In this document: positions 28,801-40,082 of the stretch, in pieces
Layout of the letters: every line of letters starts with the position of its first letter
Numbering within the stretch: position 1 is the stretch's first letter
Source of the DNA: Helicobacter pylori
GTDB lineage: Bacteria > Campylobacterota > Campylobacteria > Campylobacterales > Helicobacteraceae
Direction of reading: 5' to 3'
Assembly: GCF_030062585.1 (NCBI RefSeq)
Contig: NZ_CP071935.1
Span: 1 to 64,000 of the forward strand
DNA length: 64,000 nt
The notes under the pieces: generated by a model
The model's input: the letters and a program-made list of their open reading frames with translations, nothing else
Told to the model about the DNA's origin: nothing
Database searches by the model: none
Program-made: the position numbers and the translations under genes

Positions 28801-31800
28801 TCAGGCGTTAAATACCCCCCAATCACACTACCACTCCCTAGCGTATTTACTATCAAATTCCCTAATCCCCCGGCTTTGTTAATGGATTGCACCGCCACTT
28901 CGCCCAAAATATTAGCGAGCCCGGCTTGATTGAAAACCTTATTAATACCCTCTTGGCCTAGCATGCTAAAAATCCCATCGGTTTGCGAGCTTACGATATT
29001 AGCCTGATTGAGAATGAGCGAAGTTTGGCTGTTAAAAGTTACACTAGCACTCCCCCCAGTCCCCCATGCGTTCCCACTCCCTAAAGTGCCGGTAAGATAA
29101 ATTTCTTTAGCGTTAAAAGTCGTGTTAATATAGCCCAAATCAGCCGAGCTAGACTCCAAAAGCTGCCCTAAATAAGTGCCTCTAAATTTTTGGCACACAA
29201 TATCAGTATAATCACAAGGTGTTTGATAGCCCAAGCCCCCAAAAACCACCGCGCTATTAGTGTCTGTTTGCCCTATTTTAGTCGCTCCTATAATCAAAGC
29301 GCCGTTATTGAAATTTTGCACCACCGAATTGTTTGCATTATCAATCAACTCGTTAATGTTTTTCCAATCGCTAGGCGTGATGAGTTTGGTAAGCTGGTTT
29401 AGCGCATTAGAGTTTAGATCGCTCAAACTTGAAAGCGAAAAATCATTCCCTAATATCTTTTTGATTTCAGGGTAGAGTTTGAGCGCCATTTGCCCTAACG
29501 CTTTGATATTATTGAAATTATAGCCCTTGTTATAGATGTGTAACGCGCTAATAGGGTTGCCTTGCGCGTTATAGGTTTGCGAGATGACAGAAGACTCAGA
29601 GGTTAGATTGTTATTTTTCGTAGTGTTGTTACTGCCGTTAGCTTGATAGGATTGATTAGGGTTGTAATAGCCTTTCACGCTGCTCGTAAGGTAAAACACG
29701 CCTTCTGCATCATCGCTATAAGAATACACACCATTAGCGTTGTTATAAACTTTTTGGTAGTTAAAAATTTCAGAGCCAATATTATAGAGCGTGTTTTTAA
29801 TGCCCGGGATTTGAGAGAGCGTAACGCTTAGTTGGTTGTCTTTAAAGCTCTCGGTGATTTTTAGGGCGTTATTAAGGGGGTTAGTGAAACTATAAGTTTG
29901 GTTTTTAGCGTCATAAATCCCGTCATTGATGCGCATGCCAAAGAAGCTGATACGCTCATACCAATTATCATTCATGTCCGCTTGAATGATGTTATACACA
30001 CGATTTTTATTATCGTTTAGATCGCTTAGTAAATCAATGTTAGCGATATTCAAACTCCCTTGATCGCTAAAAACAAGCTGGCTGTTTTTTAAATCCAGCA
30101 CGCTACTGCTGTTAGGGTTTAAGAGGTTGCCTCCCAAACTCAAGGGCGCTTTAATATCAAGGGCTTGATGGAAAGTGATGGGGCTTTGAGAAAAAGCGTT
30201 ATCATAGAAATTAAACGCCGTGTTAGAGGTAATAGCGCTAGAGCCTTGAAAATCTAAAGAAGAGTTATTGCTTAAATTAAATTGCCCTCCTAAAAAGCTC
30301 GCTCCCTTAAACACGATAGAGGAATTATTCAAACTCGTAGTAATATTCGCTGAATTGAAATTAACCGCCCCGTTAAAATTAAGGTGAGAGCCATTACTCG
30401 CAATCAAGCTCGCATAATCGTTGATCGTGGCGTTATTGGAAACATTAATGGTGCTTTGGTTGAGGTTGAGCGAGCTGGTGTCGTTCACATTCAAATCGCC
30501 TTGAAGATCCAAGGTTGAATGGTTACTCGCATTGATAGAGGCATTTTGAGAAAGATTGATCGCATTGGCTTTAATACTGCTTGTCCCCACTGAAACGCTT
30601 AAATTGGAATTGTCAAACGACACGCTTTGAGCTTGCATTTGATACAAACCAGAGCTTAAATTCGTGCTGTTGGTGAAACTGATCGCATTAGTGGCATTGA
30701 ATTTAAAAACAGATTGCGTTTGCCCCACATAGCCCCTAAAAGAGCTGTTAGAAAAATCCAGATTCAAAGCGTTGAAACTGAAATTAGGGTTGCCGCCATT
30801 TTGCGCGGTATCGTCTATAAAATAGGAGTTTTGAGCCTGAATGTTCGCGCTGTTAGAGACAAAATTCATAGAAGAGCTTTGCGTCCCAGCGGCGCGGTTA
30901 TACAAAGTCGCGTTCGTTAAAAGAATGCCTTGAAGCCCGTTAAAATTAAGGTTCGCGCCCCCACCGCTAGAAATGCGATTCCCGCTTTCAATGCTGCCGG
31001 TGATGTAAATCTTTTGCGCTTCATAATGCCCTGTGATAAAGCCTATGCATTGCAAATTCCAGCAATGCCCGCTCGCATCATTACTCCCTGCTCCCTTATT
31101 GTCCCCAAAGCGAATGATTGCATTAGATTGCGGCGCATCGCTTACGCTCGTCCATATATTTTTAGCCCCAAAAACGATCGCGCTGTTTTGCCCGGTGAAC
31201 GTTTGAGAAAATTCCGCTTTAGTGAATAGAGTTTTCCCGCTCGCATAAAAGTCAATGCTGTTGTCGTAATAATAAATGGTGTTGTTTGCATTCCCTAAAT
31301 TATTGTTATAGCTGTTAGGCATGTAGGTCATAAAACCGAGAGCGTTTTGATAATACAAACGATCCGATTTTTCCATATCCACATAATCAAACACCATGCC
31401 AACGCCCAAACGCCGGATAGAAATGCTGTTGGGTGAAAAAACCTCTTGGAAATTGTAGGTTTGGTTATTGAAAGAATACACCACATCATAAATACCATTA
31501 CCCGCACTAGAAACGAGCTTTTCACTGCTAGCCCCATGCCCTTGGTAGTTGATAAGCTGCCATAGATTTTTACTAAAAGCGTTGTTGTATTCAATTTCTT
31601 TAGAAGAGCTTACAAGGGTGATAGGGTTGCCATTTGTGATAGCTTCACCAATATTAATCACCGAATGAGCGCTAAAAGCAATCGTTCCATCGCCAAAAGA
31701 CAAAGGAGCGTTCAGGTTTTTTAAAGTGATGTTATTGAGAGTAACTTGCCCTTTCACGCTCGTATTCGTAGGGCCATTAAAAGCCACGTTATCAAAAGTT

Positions 31801-34558
31801 GCATTCCCTGCAATATTAACAGAGCCGGTATTATTAAAATTAGCGGTATTTTGAGAGTCATTAGTAGAGTTCCCAAAAACAGCGTTCCCGGCGATTTGCA
31901 AATTTGAATTAGCGTTAGTGAAATCCCCTATAAACGAAGTGGTCGCGCTAGAATTATTGAAATTAAAAGAAGCACTATTGTTAAAGTTAGCGTTATTGAA
32001 CGAAGCGTTTTTTGCGCTAATCTCAAACGAACCGCTGTTGAACTGGTTGTTATTTGAAAAATTCAAGCTATCGCCGCTGAATTGGTAACTCCCTCCATTA
32101 AAGTTGGTGTTTTCAAAAGTCGCTTGCCCTGCATTGAAAGTGAATTTCCCGTCTTTGGCTTGGTTAGTGAAAGTTGCGCCATACACTGAAAGTTTGCCGT
32201 TAGCGTTTAGACCATTCAAATTCTGCGAACTATCCATGTTTTGCGTGGAAAAAGTCATGGAGCTTGAATAAGCCCCGGCGTTATGCTGCGTGATAGTAGC
32301 GTTAGCGATATTGATACTATCTACCCCATTAAAGATTAGATTAGCTGCCCCACCCGTGCCTACACGATTGCCAGAACGCAGATTCGCTGTGATATAGACA
32401 TGATAAGCGCTATAAGTGCCGTTAGTCGTGCCTGTGCATTGGTAATAGGGCCAAGGCCCACAATGCCCATTAAGAACGCTCCCTGAAGTGTCCCCAAAAG
32501 ACACCGTGTCGCTAGAAGAAACGCTATTTCCAGTCCATGTTGAGTTATACCCAATCACCAGATTACTACCACTAGCGCTAAAGGTTTGTTTAAACGAGTT
32601 AGTGTAGCTCCCCCATATTTGAACGCTCGGCAAGTAATAAGTCCCGCTCTCTGTAAAATTTTGGGATTTGGGGATGTAATATTTATGATCATACCAAGGC
32701 ATGTCAGCATTAATATAATTTGAAGCGGATAAGTCAAATTGCGAGCCGCTGATTGTAGGGGGTGGCGTGTAAGTCCCGCTCTCTAAAGCCTGGATAATGA
32801 TGGAATTAGGGCCAAAAGTTTCTTGCAGTTTGTAGATAGTATCCCCTATTTTATAGCCCACTTGATAGACTTGCGTAGAGTTTGAAGAGGATTTAGAGGG
32901 CGAAGAGTCAGTGTTTTTAGATGTTGCAGCGTTTTCGCTCAAAAGCTGTCCAGTAACCCCATTGTAAGTGATCATCTCCCACAAACCTTGAGCGAAACTT
33001 TGCGGCTTTGAAGGGCTTTCACTCGTTTTTAAGGCGTTTGTCAAGCTATTGATCGCATGGTTTAAGAGATGATTGTAAGTGATCCCACCGCTAGAATTTA
33101 AAATCGTTACGCTCTTCTCACTGCCTAAACTTGTGAGGTTGAAAGTCGTCCCTTGAGTGAGAGTGATTTTAGAACTCCCAAAATCAAGGGTTGAGCCATT
33201 GTTCAAATTATTCTTACCGCTTAAAGTAACGCTACCGGCAACACTCATGTTGTTTGCATCAACAGAAGTGTTGAATATCGTATTGTTAAAACTCGCCTCT
33301 TTTTCTATGGTGATTTTACCGGTATTGTTGAAAGTAGCGTTATTGAACGAAGCGTTTTGGATCGTCAATTGGTGGTTTGAATTGTTAAAGGCTTGTTGGA
33401 AATTCACAAAGCCCTTAAGAGTGGTAGCGTTACCGCTAAAAGAGCTGTTTTGAATTTGGGGGTGCTGAGCGCTTTGATTGGTTTGGTTACTAAAAGTAAA
33501 AGTCCCCCCATTAAAGGAGCTGTTTTGGAAAGTGGCTTGATTGTCAAAAGTATAGGAAGCGTTACTAAAAGTAGCGTTATTAAAAGAGCTTGTGCCTTTA
33601 AAAGTGAAGCTACCGCTATTAAAAGCGGTGTTATTGGTAGCACTAAATCCTTTATTGAAAGTGAATGCCCCCCCATTTAATTTCGCCCCGCTAAAAGTGG
33701 CGTTCTCTTCAAAAGTGAAACTGCCGCTTGCATTGCTAAAGGTCGTATTAGTAGCGTTAGTCGTCCCTTTAAAAGAATAGCTAGGCCCTAAACTGGAGCA
33801 ATTAGCCCCACTGCCAATTTTAGCTAAAGAACTGCAAGTATCCCCACTTAAATAAACCGAACCGATAGTAATAACGCTGTTAGCATTGCCTATATTCACT
33901 TGCGAAGTTTTATACGCGTTGATATTGGAATTGATAGTAACCTTATTAGCGTTCAAGTTTAAAGTGGCTATTCCCGTGTGTGTGCCAGCTCCCGATCCCA
34001 CACGATTGCCCACTTCTACGCTGTTATTCACATTGATAGTCCCAGCGCTAAAAGTAACATTAGTATGCCCATTAGGATACCAAGAAGTGAAGCTATTCCC
34101 ACTACTCGCACCTAGATTAAAAGTAGCGTTACTGCCTAATTCAATATTTAAATTCCCCCCATTATATTCCCCTCCGGTGTAGTTATACAGACCGCTTAAA
34201 AAATAAGTGCCGTTATCATTTTTTAAATTGGCTGTAATATTTTGGTTGTTTTGAGTGTGGTAGTAATTAGCCGCATTACCCCCTGCCCAAGTTTTTGTGA
34301 TGAGTTGGTTTCCTGTGTATTGTTGTGTTTTTTCCTCCCATTTATCGCAACTCCATACAGCATACCATGGACGATGCACGCATACCTTTTGGCTTTTTCC
34401 CCCCAACTAAGCCCCAAAATGTCTGTTCCATCAGCATACACCCCACTAGCAAACCCACCGATCAGTAAAGGTGCAAGCCATAAAGGACGCTTTAAGATTG
34501 TTTTTTGATTTTGATGCGATCGTTTTATACTTTTTGGTTTCTTTTTAAACTTTTTCAT
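25845..34558 (-). pseudogene. imaA: ImaA, giant VacA-like autotransporter, out of frame in this sequence
   Basis: The intact protein would have about 2904 residues: an N-terminal signal region (MKKFKKKPKSIKRSHQNQKT..., ending GGFASGVYA), a very long beta-helix passenger made of degenerate N/S/T-rich repeats (NSSFNGGTFTFSN-like), a middle block without repeats, and a C-terminal autotransporter barrel ending VGMRVAF. It is the vacA paralogue known as HP0289 in 26695, reported to damp the host IL-8 response. Here the signal-sequence frame (ATG at 34558) and the main frame (25845 to about 34406) are separated by one base: the G6A5 run at 34394-34404 needs one more base to read WGEKSQKVCVHRPW. As written, the passenger would have no signal peptide, so it is probably not exported. 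It could be a phase-off state or an error. Confidence 0.85.
34394..34404. repeat. Homopolymer junction (G6A5 on the coding strand) at the imaA frameshift
   Basis: On the minus strand TTGGGGGGAAAAAGCC lies where the signal-peptide frame and the main imaA frame meet. Adding a single G or A joins the two into a continuous protein. Short adjacent homopolymers are sites for slipped-strand change, so reversible switching is possible. Confidence 0.75.
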
Positions 34559-34611
34559 TAAATGCTACCCTCTCATTTCCTAAATAGTAACTAAAAATCC
34601 TCCCCTTTAAA

Positions 34612-35085
34612 TCAAAGCGCATTTTTTCCAAGCAAACGCCAAAAAAACAAAGCGCACACCAGCACAAACAATTCCTTAAACAGCCATTCGCTTTGAGCGT
34701 GCGAGCGGGCAAATTCAGCGCTTTGAAGCGCAACTTCGCCTATTTTTTGAGCGTTTAAAATATAAGGCGTGTAATAAAAAACAAAGAGCAAACACAACGC
34801 CCCTATCGCCACGCCAAGGATCAAATACACTAACGATCTTTTATAATAAATAAACGAAATGATTTCATAAAGTAACACCACAAAACCGATCGCACCTAAA
34901 ACATAATTGAAACGCACAAAGATTTGCGCCATGAGTTTCCCGCTCTCAAAGGGAGTTAGATTCAATTCGGGTAAAATGCTTGAAGCTTTGAAAACAATGG
35001 GCGCGACTATCGCTCCTAGAATGATCAAAGAGCCGCCCAAAATACCTAAAAGAAGCAAATACACCCCTAAACCAAATTTTTTCAT
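34612..35085 (-). CDS. DUF4149-like membrane protein
   Basis: A 157-residue inner-membrane protein with four hydrophobic segments (about residues 7-32, 57-76, 82-103 and 137-152). The pattern GLGVYLLLLGILGGSLIILGAIVAPIVFK with a following FESGKLMAQIFVRFNYV matches the DUF4149 family. Its function is unknown. AAGGTGGAAG precedes the ATG. It lies between bioV and imaA on the same strand. Confidence 0.75.
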   Translation of the reverse strand: MKKFGLGVYLLLLGILGGSLIILGAIVAPIVFKASSILPELNLTPFESGKLMAQIFVRFNYVLGAIGFVVLLYEIISFIYYKRSLVYLILGVAIGALCLLFVFYYTPYILNAQKIGEVALQSAEFARSHAQSEWLFKELFVLVCALFFWRLLGKNAL

Positions 35086-35097
35086 CTTCCACCTTTT

Positions 35098-35616
35098 TTA
35101 AGATTTTTGCAACAAATGGTTACAATCCTTAAACTGCCACACTTGAACTAAAGGCATAAAAAATTCTAAAAGGGCTTGAATGTCAGTGATTCTGTCCTTT
35201 AACCCGATAAACACTTCAATCTTCACGCCTTTTTCTAATAAAAGTCTAATTATAGAATCACTATACTTGTAATCCAATAAAAATTCTAATTCTTCTAAAG
35301 AACCCTCTTTTTTAAAACGCTCCAATTGAGCGTTCAATCCCACTTCCTTATAAAAGTTATCCATGTAGCTTTGCGGATCTTTTTGAAACAAAGAAAGTTG
35401 CAAGCGTTTGAACGCCAAACTCTTATGCGCTAGCATGCAAGGCGAAAACAACAATAAGGAATTGATACGGCGCTGTTGTGAGATTTCATTATAAGCGTAT
35501 TCTATCGCCTTAATCGCCCCCATAGAAAAGCCTGAGATATCATAAGCCCCTTTTAAAAGCCACTCTTCAAACAAAACGCTTTCATTAACAAACCCAAAAC
35601 CACTAAAAAAACGCAT
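35098..35616 (-). CDS. bioV: Pimeloyl-ACP methyl ester esterase BioV
   Basis: A 172-residue alpha/beta hydrolase. The nucleophile elbow is GFSMG (Ser31), with a likely catalytic Asp at about 141 (IGLKDRITD) and His at about 167 (DCNHLLQ). In Helicobacter the short esterase BioV replaces BioH and frees pimeloyl-ACP from its methyl ester for biotin synthesis; size, elbow and triad order all fit. I recall that BioV is restricted to Helicobacter, and assign it on that basis. I chose the ATG at 35616, which lies just after the stop of the FtsH-like gene, rather than a start 18 bases further up inside it. No other biotin gene is in the window. Confidence 0.75.
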   Translation of the reverse strand: MRFFSGFGFVNESVLFEEWLLKGAYDISGFSMGAIKAIEYAYNEISQQRRINSLLLFSPCMLAHKSLAFKRLQLSLFQKDPQSYMDNFYKEVGLNAQLERFKKEGSLEELEFLLDYKYSDSIIRLLLEKGVKIEVFIGLKDRITDIQALLEFFMPLVQVWQFKDCNHLLQKS

Positions 35617-35618
35617 TT

Positions 35619-37271
35619 TCACCCGTTCAACCAATCATACAAATTAGAATGTTCTAAATATTCTTGCTCTAATAGTAGAGCGCTTAATCGCTTGCAAGCT
35701 GCAATTTGTGGCTTTAAAAACTCCAGTTGCTCTTCATAAAGAACGCTTAAAGACTCTTTTGTAGGGGCTAAAAGAAGCTCACTAGCCATAAATTCATTCA
35801 AAAATTTCGCTTTTTGCAAGTCTTGTTTGGACAAACTATAACGCTCCTTATAAAGCAACTCTAAAACAATTGTCCCGCTCAAATACACTTTAATGTAATT
35901 TTTAATCTCGCTTTCGCTATGGATTTTATTTTCATTAAAAGCGATAAATTCCCCTAATATTGGCGCTTTATCAAATTCAATTTCTAGCCAATACGCGCTC
36001 AAGGCTTTCGCGCTTTGATACAAAGCGACTAATTCTTTTTGGTTTTCGTCTAGGGTTTGGGGCTTTTTCTTGCCGTAAGCAATCTTGTCTTTCACTTCTA
36101 AAATGTCGCTCTCAGTGATTTCGTTTCGTTGGTGTTTTAGGGCGTTTAGAGCGCTTTCATTGATTAAAGTCGCTAACATCGCCCCGCTAAAACCCACGCA
36201 AATTTTAGCGATCTTAAGATAATCTAGCGTGTGCTTTTTGTTTTCTAACAGCTTTTCTAAAATGCTTTGTCTTTCTAGTAAATCCGGTAAAGAAATAAAA
36301 ATGCGCCGATCAAAACGCTTGCTCCTTAATAGCGCTTCATCCATCACCTCCATTTGGTTAGTCGCTCCTATCACCACCACCTCATCGTTTTGCAAAAACC
36401 CGTCCATTTCGGTTAAAAGCTGATTGAGCGTGGCCTCTCTTTCATCGCTCCTATGCCCTCCCCTAGCCTTACCCAAAGCATCAATTTCATCAATGAAAAT
36501 AATAGAGGGGGCATGCTTTTTAGCGTGCATGAAAAGTTCATGCACTTTTTTAGCCCCAGCCCCTACATAAATTTGAGAAAACGCACTCCCGCTTTCATAA
36601 AAAAACGGCACTCTAGCTTCACTCGCTAAGGCTTTAGCGATCATGGTTTTCCCCACTCCAGGAGGCCCGATTAAAAGCACGCCTTTAGGGAGAAAAATCC
36701 CTAAATCCTGGTATTTTTTAGGGTTTTTTAAATAATCTATCACTTCTAATAGTTCTTCTTTAACTTCATCCACCCCTGCAATATCTTCAAAACGCACCCC
36801 TAGCGCATCGTATCGCTGGAATGCATTTTCTAATTCGTTTTTAGTCGTGCTCTCTAAACTCATTTTAGTATCCAATCGTTTGGGCAAGCGCCAAAAGATC
36901 CCAAAAAGCATGCTAGAGATGAAAAAAAGCAACGCTAAATTCATTTTAGAACCCTTGCTTAAATTTTCTCGTCTTTCTATGGGCATGCTTTCTGGGATTT
37001 TATAGGCTCTTAAAAAGGCTTCTTTGTTGGTTTTATAAAGACCCTTGTTAGCATAAAAATAATTTTCATCTTCAATTAAAGTTTGTTTGGGGTGGGATTG
37101 GATCACATAAAAAAAGTCCTTACCCGATATGAGCCTAGAAACATCGCTCAAAACTAAAAAAAGAAGCAAACAAAAAGTAAGGATCAAAAACCCTAACGCC
37201 AAAACAAGCGAGCGGTTTTTGATGCGTTTAAAGGGAGCGGTGAGGTTTTCTAAAAATTTAGAAAACGGCAT
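35619..37271 (-). CDS. FtsH-like AAA ATPase without the protease zinc site
   Basis: A 550-residue membrane ATPase with two membrane segments (about residues 22-44 and 111-128) around a short periplasmic loop, then an AAA domain with Walker A GPPGVGKT (about 202-209), Walker B IIFIDEID (about 257-264) and the second region of homology ending LLRSKRFDRR. Where FtsH has HEAGH, this protein reads YQSAK (about 418-422), so neither the zinc ligands nor the catalytic Glu is kept. It may act as an unfoldase or chaperone. It is not the essential FtsH, which lies elsewhere in the genome. The ATG at 37271 has AAGGAGAGG upstream and overlaps the mtaB end. Confidence 0.85.
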   Translation of the reverse strand: MPFSKFLENLTAPFKRIKNRSLVLALGFLILTFCLLLFLVLSDVSRLISGKDFFYVIQSHPKQTLIEDENYFYANKGLYKTNKEAFLRAYKIPESMPIERRENLSKGSKMNLALLFFISSMLFGIFWRLPKRLDTKMSLESTTKNELENAFQRYDALGVRFEDIAGVDEVKEELLEVIDYLKNPKKYQDLGIFLPKGVLLIGPPGVGKTMIAKALASEARVPFFYESGSAFSQIYVGAGAKKVHELFMHAKKHAPSIIFIDEIDALGKARGGHRSDEREATLNQLLTEMDGFLQNDEVVVIGATNQMEVMDEALLRSKRFDRRIFISLPDLLERQSILEKLLENKKHTLDYLKIAKICVGFSGAMLATLINESALNALKHQRNEITESDILEVKDKIAYGKKKPQTLDENQKELVALYQSAKALSAYWLEIEFDKAPILGEFIAFNENKIHSESEIKNYIKVYLSGTIVLELLYKERYSLSKQDLQKAKFLNEFMASELLLAPTKESLSVLYEEQLEFLKPQIAACKRLSALLLEQEYLEHSNLYDWLNG

Positions 37272-38514
37272 GATTTTCCCTCTCCTTAATTTCATACTCT
37301 TTGATTTCTAAAAAACTGGCCCTTAAAGGCTTATCGCTTTTGATTTTAATGGGGTTAAAAAATTGATCTAAGGCTTTAAATTCGCCGTCTTTTTGCGCTT
37401 CCACTAAGGCTTTTAGGGGCGTGTTGAGTTTGAGTTGCAATTGCCTGAACGCCTTATTTTTATGCAAAATCAAATCTTTGATCGCATTCAAACGCTTTTT
37501 AGAATCTTCCAAACTCACGCTATCACGCATCAAGCTAGAGGGGGTGTCTTTTCGTTTGCTGTAAATAAAAGGGTGGATGTGCGTTAAAGGCAAGCTTTCT
37601 AAATTTTTAAACGCTTTTTCAAAAACGCTTCCGCTCTCGCCCGGATGCCCCACAATAAAATCCGTGCCGATAGCAAAATTCTTAGAAGCGATTGTTTCTA
37701 ATAATTCCCTATCGCTTTTAGTGCGGTTTCTTCTATTCATCCTCTCTAGCATGAAATCATGGCTGTGCTGTAAAGCGATATGCAAATGTTTTTCTAAAAA
37801 ATCCTCTTCTAAAAGCTCTAAAAATTCATCGTTGATTTGATTAGGCTCTAAGCTCCCAATCCTTATGCGTTTTAATCCAGCGATCTGGCTTAATTTTTTA
37901 ATCAATTGCGCGATATTGCTTCCTCTATCTTTCCCATAGCTCCCCACATTGGTGCCGGTTAAAACCACTTCTTGAACCCCTTTAGAGCATAAAAGGCCCA
38001 CTTGCTCTAAAATTTTCCTCTCTTCAAAACTCCTAGCCCTCCCTCTCACGCTTGGGATAATGCAATAATTGCAATCAAAATCACAGCCCTCTTGGATCTT
38101 GATAAACGCCCTAGTTTTTCCCACAAACTCGCTCACCATCGTGGTGTCTAAGTGCTTGTTTTCTAAATTGTCATCTATAAAAAAACGCTTTTTTTCTTGT
38201 AAAAGCGCGTTAATCTTTTCTTTATTGTCATGCCCAAAAACGCCCTTTAAAAACCCTTTTTCAAAAAGCTCTTTGCCTTGAGTTTTCACCCCACAACCAG
38301 TAAATAACACTTCCTTATCCAATCGCGCCATTTTTTTAGCGTAACTCCTTACCGCGCTATCGGCCCCATTAGTCACGGTGCAAGAATTGATCACAATAAT
38401 ATCGGCTTCTTGTTCTTCTAAGGTCGCACTAAAATCCTTCAAATTCTCGCCCATCACTTGCGTGTCAAAAAGATTCGTCCTGCACCCAAAAGTTTTAAAA
38501 TAGACTTTTTTCAT
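37258..38514 (-). CDS. mtaB: tRNA t6A37 methylthiotransferase MtaB
   Basis: Radical-SAM enzyme of 418 residues that turns t6A37 into ms2t6A in tRNAs reading ANN codons. The N-terminal UPF0004 domain binds a second cluster with Cys in KTFGCRTNL, INSCTVTN and LFTGCGVKT. The radical-SAM motif CDFDCNYCIIPSVRGRARS follows. The first part lacks the MiaB-type residues, which agrees with MtaB; MiaB is a separate gene at 52755-54068. Its ATG overlaps the MscS gene end. Confidence 0.9.
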   Translation of the reverse strand: MKKVYFKTFGCRTNLFDTQVMGENLKDFSATLEEQEADIIVINSCTVTNGADSAVRSYAKKMARLDKEVLFTGCGVKTQGKELFEKGFLKGVFGHDNKEKINALLQEKKRFFIDDNLENKHLDTTMVSEFVGKTRAFIKIQEGCDFDCNYCIIPSVRGRARSFEERKILEQVGLLCSKGVQEVVLTGTNVGSYGKDRGSNIAQLIKKLSQIAGLKRIRIGSLEPNQINDEFLELLEEDFLEKHLHIALQHSHDFMLERMNRRNRTKSDRELLETIASKNFAIGTDFIVGHPGESGSVFEKAFKNLESLPLTHIHPFIYSKRKDTPSSLMRDSVSLEDSKKRLNAIKDLILHKNKAFRQLQLKLNTPLKALVEAQKDGEFKALDQFFNPIKIKSDKPLRASFLEIKEYEIKERENHAVF

Positions 38515-40082
38515 TTTTGTTCCCTTTTATTCCCAAAACCATCGCCTAGAGCATCAGCATCCACTTTAAGCAGCTTGCTGGTCGTATAAGCGATATGGAT
38601 ATTTTCTTCTTTCAAAAAGGCTTCAACGATTTCAGCCACAATCTTGCTCCTTAAAGACATGGTCGCATACGAATTGGTTTGATACCACACCGAGATTTTT
38701 ATCCCGTTACTTTCAGGCATCAAAAAGCATCGAGGCTTCACGCTCAAACTCCTTAAAGAATACCGGTCGCGCATTTTATTGAGCTGTTTATAGGTAATAT
38801 CCGTGTATTCTTTAGACAATTCTGTAGCGATATTGAGCACAATTTTAGACGCTTTTTTAAAATCAGAATCAAATGTAATGCAAAAATCCACGCCATCCCA
38901 AACCGTTTTCATCCCAAAATGGCTGTAATTAGCGAACATGGTGGTGAAAATATAATTATTAGGCACAAAAATAATCCGGCCCGCTCTCCTGTTGTTCGTG
39001 TAAGTGGTAAAGGTTACGTCTTCTAAAATCGTAATGTGCAACATAGAAATATCCAACACATCGCCAATAAAAATATCCGTCCCCTTAGCGATACGCACCC
39101 TATCGCCCACATGCACGCTCCCCCCAATCAAAATAATAAACCACCCAAGCAAGCTCATGAATAAATCCTTCATCGCAATCGCTAATCCCGCACTCGCAAA
39201 GCCTAAAACCGTTACCAAGTAAGTAACATTTTCCAAATAAGAAAAAAGAAAAATTAAAATGATCACGCTCACATTCACGAAGTTAATGGCTTTATTCACG
39301 GTATAGACGCGCTCATTATTTTCAATGTATTTACTGGAAATGATTTTTAAAATCCAAGCAAACACCACGCTCAAAAGGGCCGCTAAAAACACATAAACCA
39401 ATTTAAAAAGCTGGTTTTTAACTTGAGATTTGACAATGCTTATAGCCTCATCGCTGTCTTTTTGGAAAATCCCGATCGTGGTTTTTAGAATGTTTTGAGC
39501 CCCTTGCAATTCTAAGCGTTTGGCTTGAGTTTGATAAATCTCATCGCTCAATTTCGCGCTTTTATCCAAAGCATGCCACTGATTTAAAAGCTGGTGTTTT
39601 TGATCTAGAAGCTTTAAAACTTCTTCTAAAGCAGTTTGGTTATTTTTAAGACTTTCATGCTTTAAACGCATGCTTTTAATGAAAGAGATGCCATCAATGA
39701 TTGCAATAGGGTTAGCGATATTAGGGATATTGGGGATATTGGGGCGCTCTATCAAGTCCTTAAAAGGATTGACCCCATAGCTTTCAAACATTTTTTGTTG
39801 AGACTCTAAAGCCTTTAAGGTATGCTCTAAGGTGCTAATCTTTAATAAATCCTTGCTTTTTTTGTTTTTTAAACGCCTTAACTCCTGTCTCACGCTCTCC
39901 TTTTCGGTATAAATTTGGTTGTAGATCTTATAGTTTTCAAATTTTTTCAACCACACGTTATCGTCTTTAGCGAGTTTTTTATCCACCAAAGCCATTTGTT
40001 TTTGTATGGATGATAATTCTTGGCTTTTATCTTCTGCTTGTAAAAACAAAAAACAAAAGAATAATAATACCCTTAATGCCAT
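38511..40082 (-). CDS. MscS-family mechanosensitive channel with periplasmic coiled coil
   Basis: A 523-residue protein: a signal peptide ([17 protein letters not shown]), a long coiled-coil periplasmic region to about residue 215, several membrane segments, then the MscS core. The pore/beta-domain part reads [37 protein letters not shown] and [11 protein letters not shown]. It should release solutes at hypo-osmotic shock. In the periplasmic part a tandem 9-base repeat gives PNIPNIPNI. It starts ten bases inside the aroB end. Confidence 0.88.
   Translation of the reverse strand: MALRVLLFFCFLFLQAEDKSQELSSIQKQMALVDKKLAKDDNVWLKKFENYKIYNQIYTEKESVRQELRRLKNKKSKDLLKISTLEHTLKALESQQKMFESYGVNPFKDLIERPNIPNIPNIANPIAIIDGISFIKSMRLKHESLKNNQTALEEVLKLLDQKHQLLNQWHALDKSAKLSDEIYQTQAKRLELQGAQNILKTTIGIFQKDSDEAISIVKSQVKNQLFKLVYVFLAALLSVVFAWILKIISSKYIENNERVYTVNKAINFVNVSVIILIFLFSYLENVTYLVTVLGFASAGLAIAMKDLFMSLLGWFIILIGGSVHVGDRVRIAKGTDIFIGDVLDISMLHITILEDVTFTTYTNNRRAGRIIFVPNNYIFTTMFANYSHFGMKTVWDGVDFCITFDSDFKKASKIVLNIATELSKEYTDITYKQLNKMRDRYSLRSLSVKPRCFLMPESNGIKISVWYQTNSYATMSLRSKIVAEIVEAFLKEENIHIAYTTSKLLKVDADALGDGFGNKREQK
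39717..39743. repeat. Three tandem 9-base units in the MscS gene
   Basis: GATATTAGG, GATATTGGG and GATATTGGG follow each other directly. On the coding strand they give a run of Pro-Asn-Ile in the periplasmic linker. The unit is a multiple of three, so gain or loss stays in frame. Confidence 0.85.

Noticed and set aside
28000..34000. Regularly recurring short motifs that might suggest a CRISPR array or satellite
   Set aside because: They are degenerate coding repeats of the beta-helix passenger, not identical direct repeats with unique spacers.
26000..34200. Many antisense open frames of 60-100 codons inside imaA
   Set aside because: They follow from the repetitive N/S/T-rich codon use of imaA and have no ribosome sites or plausible protein content.
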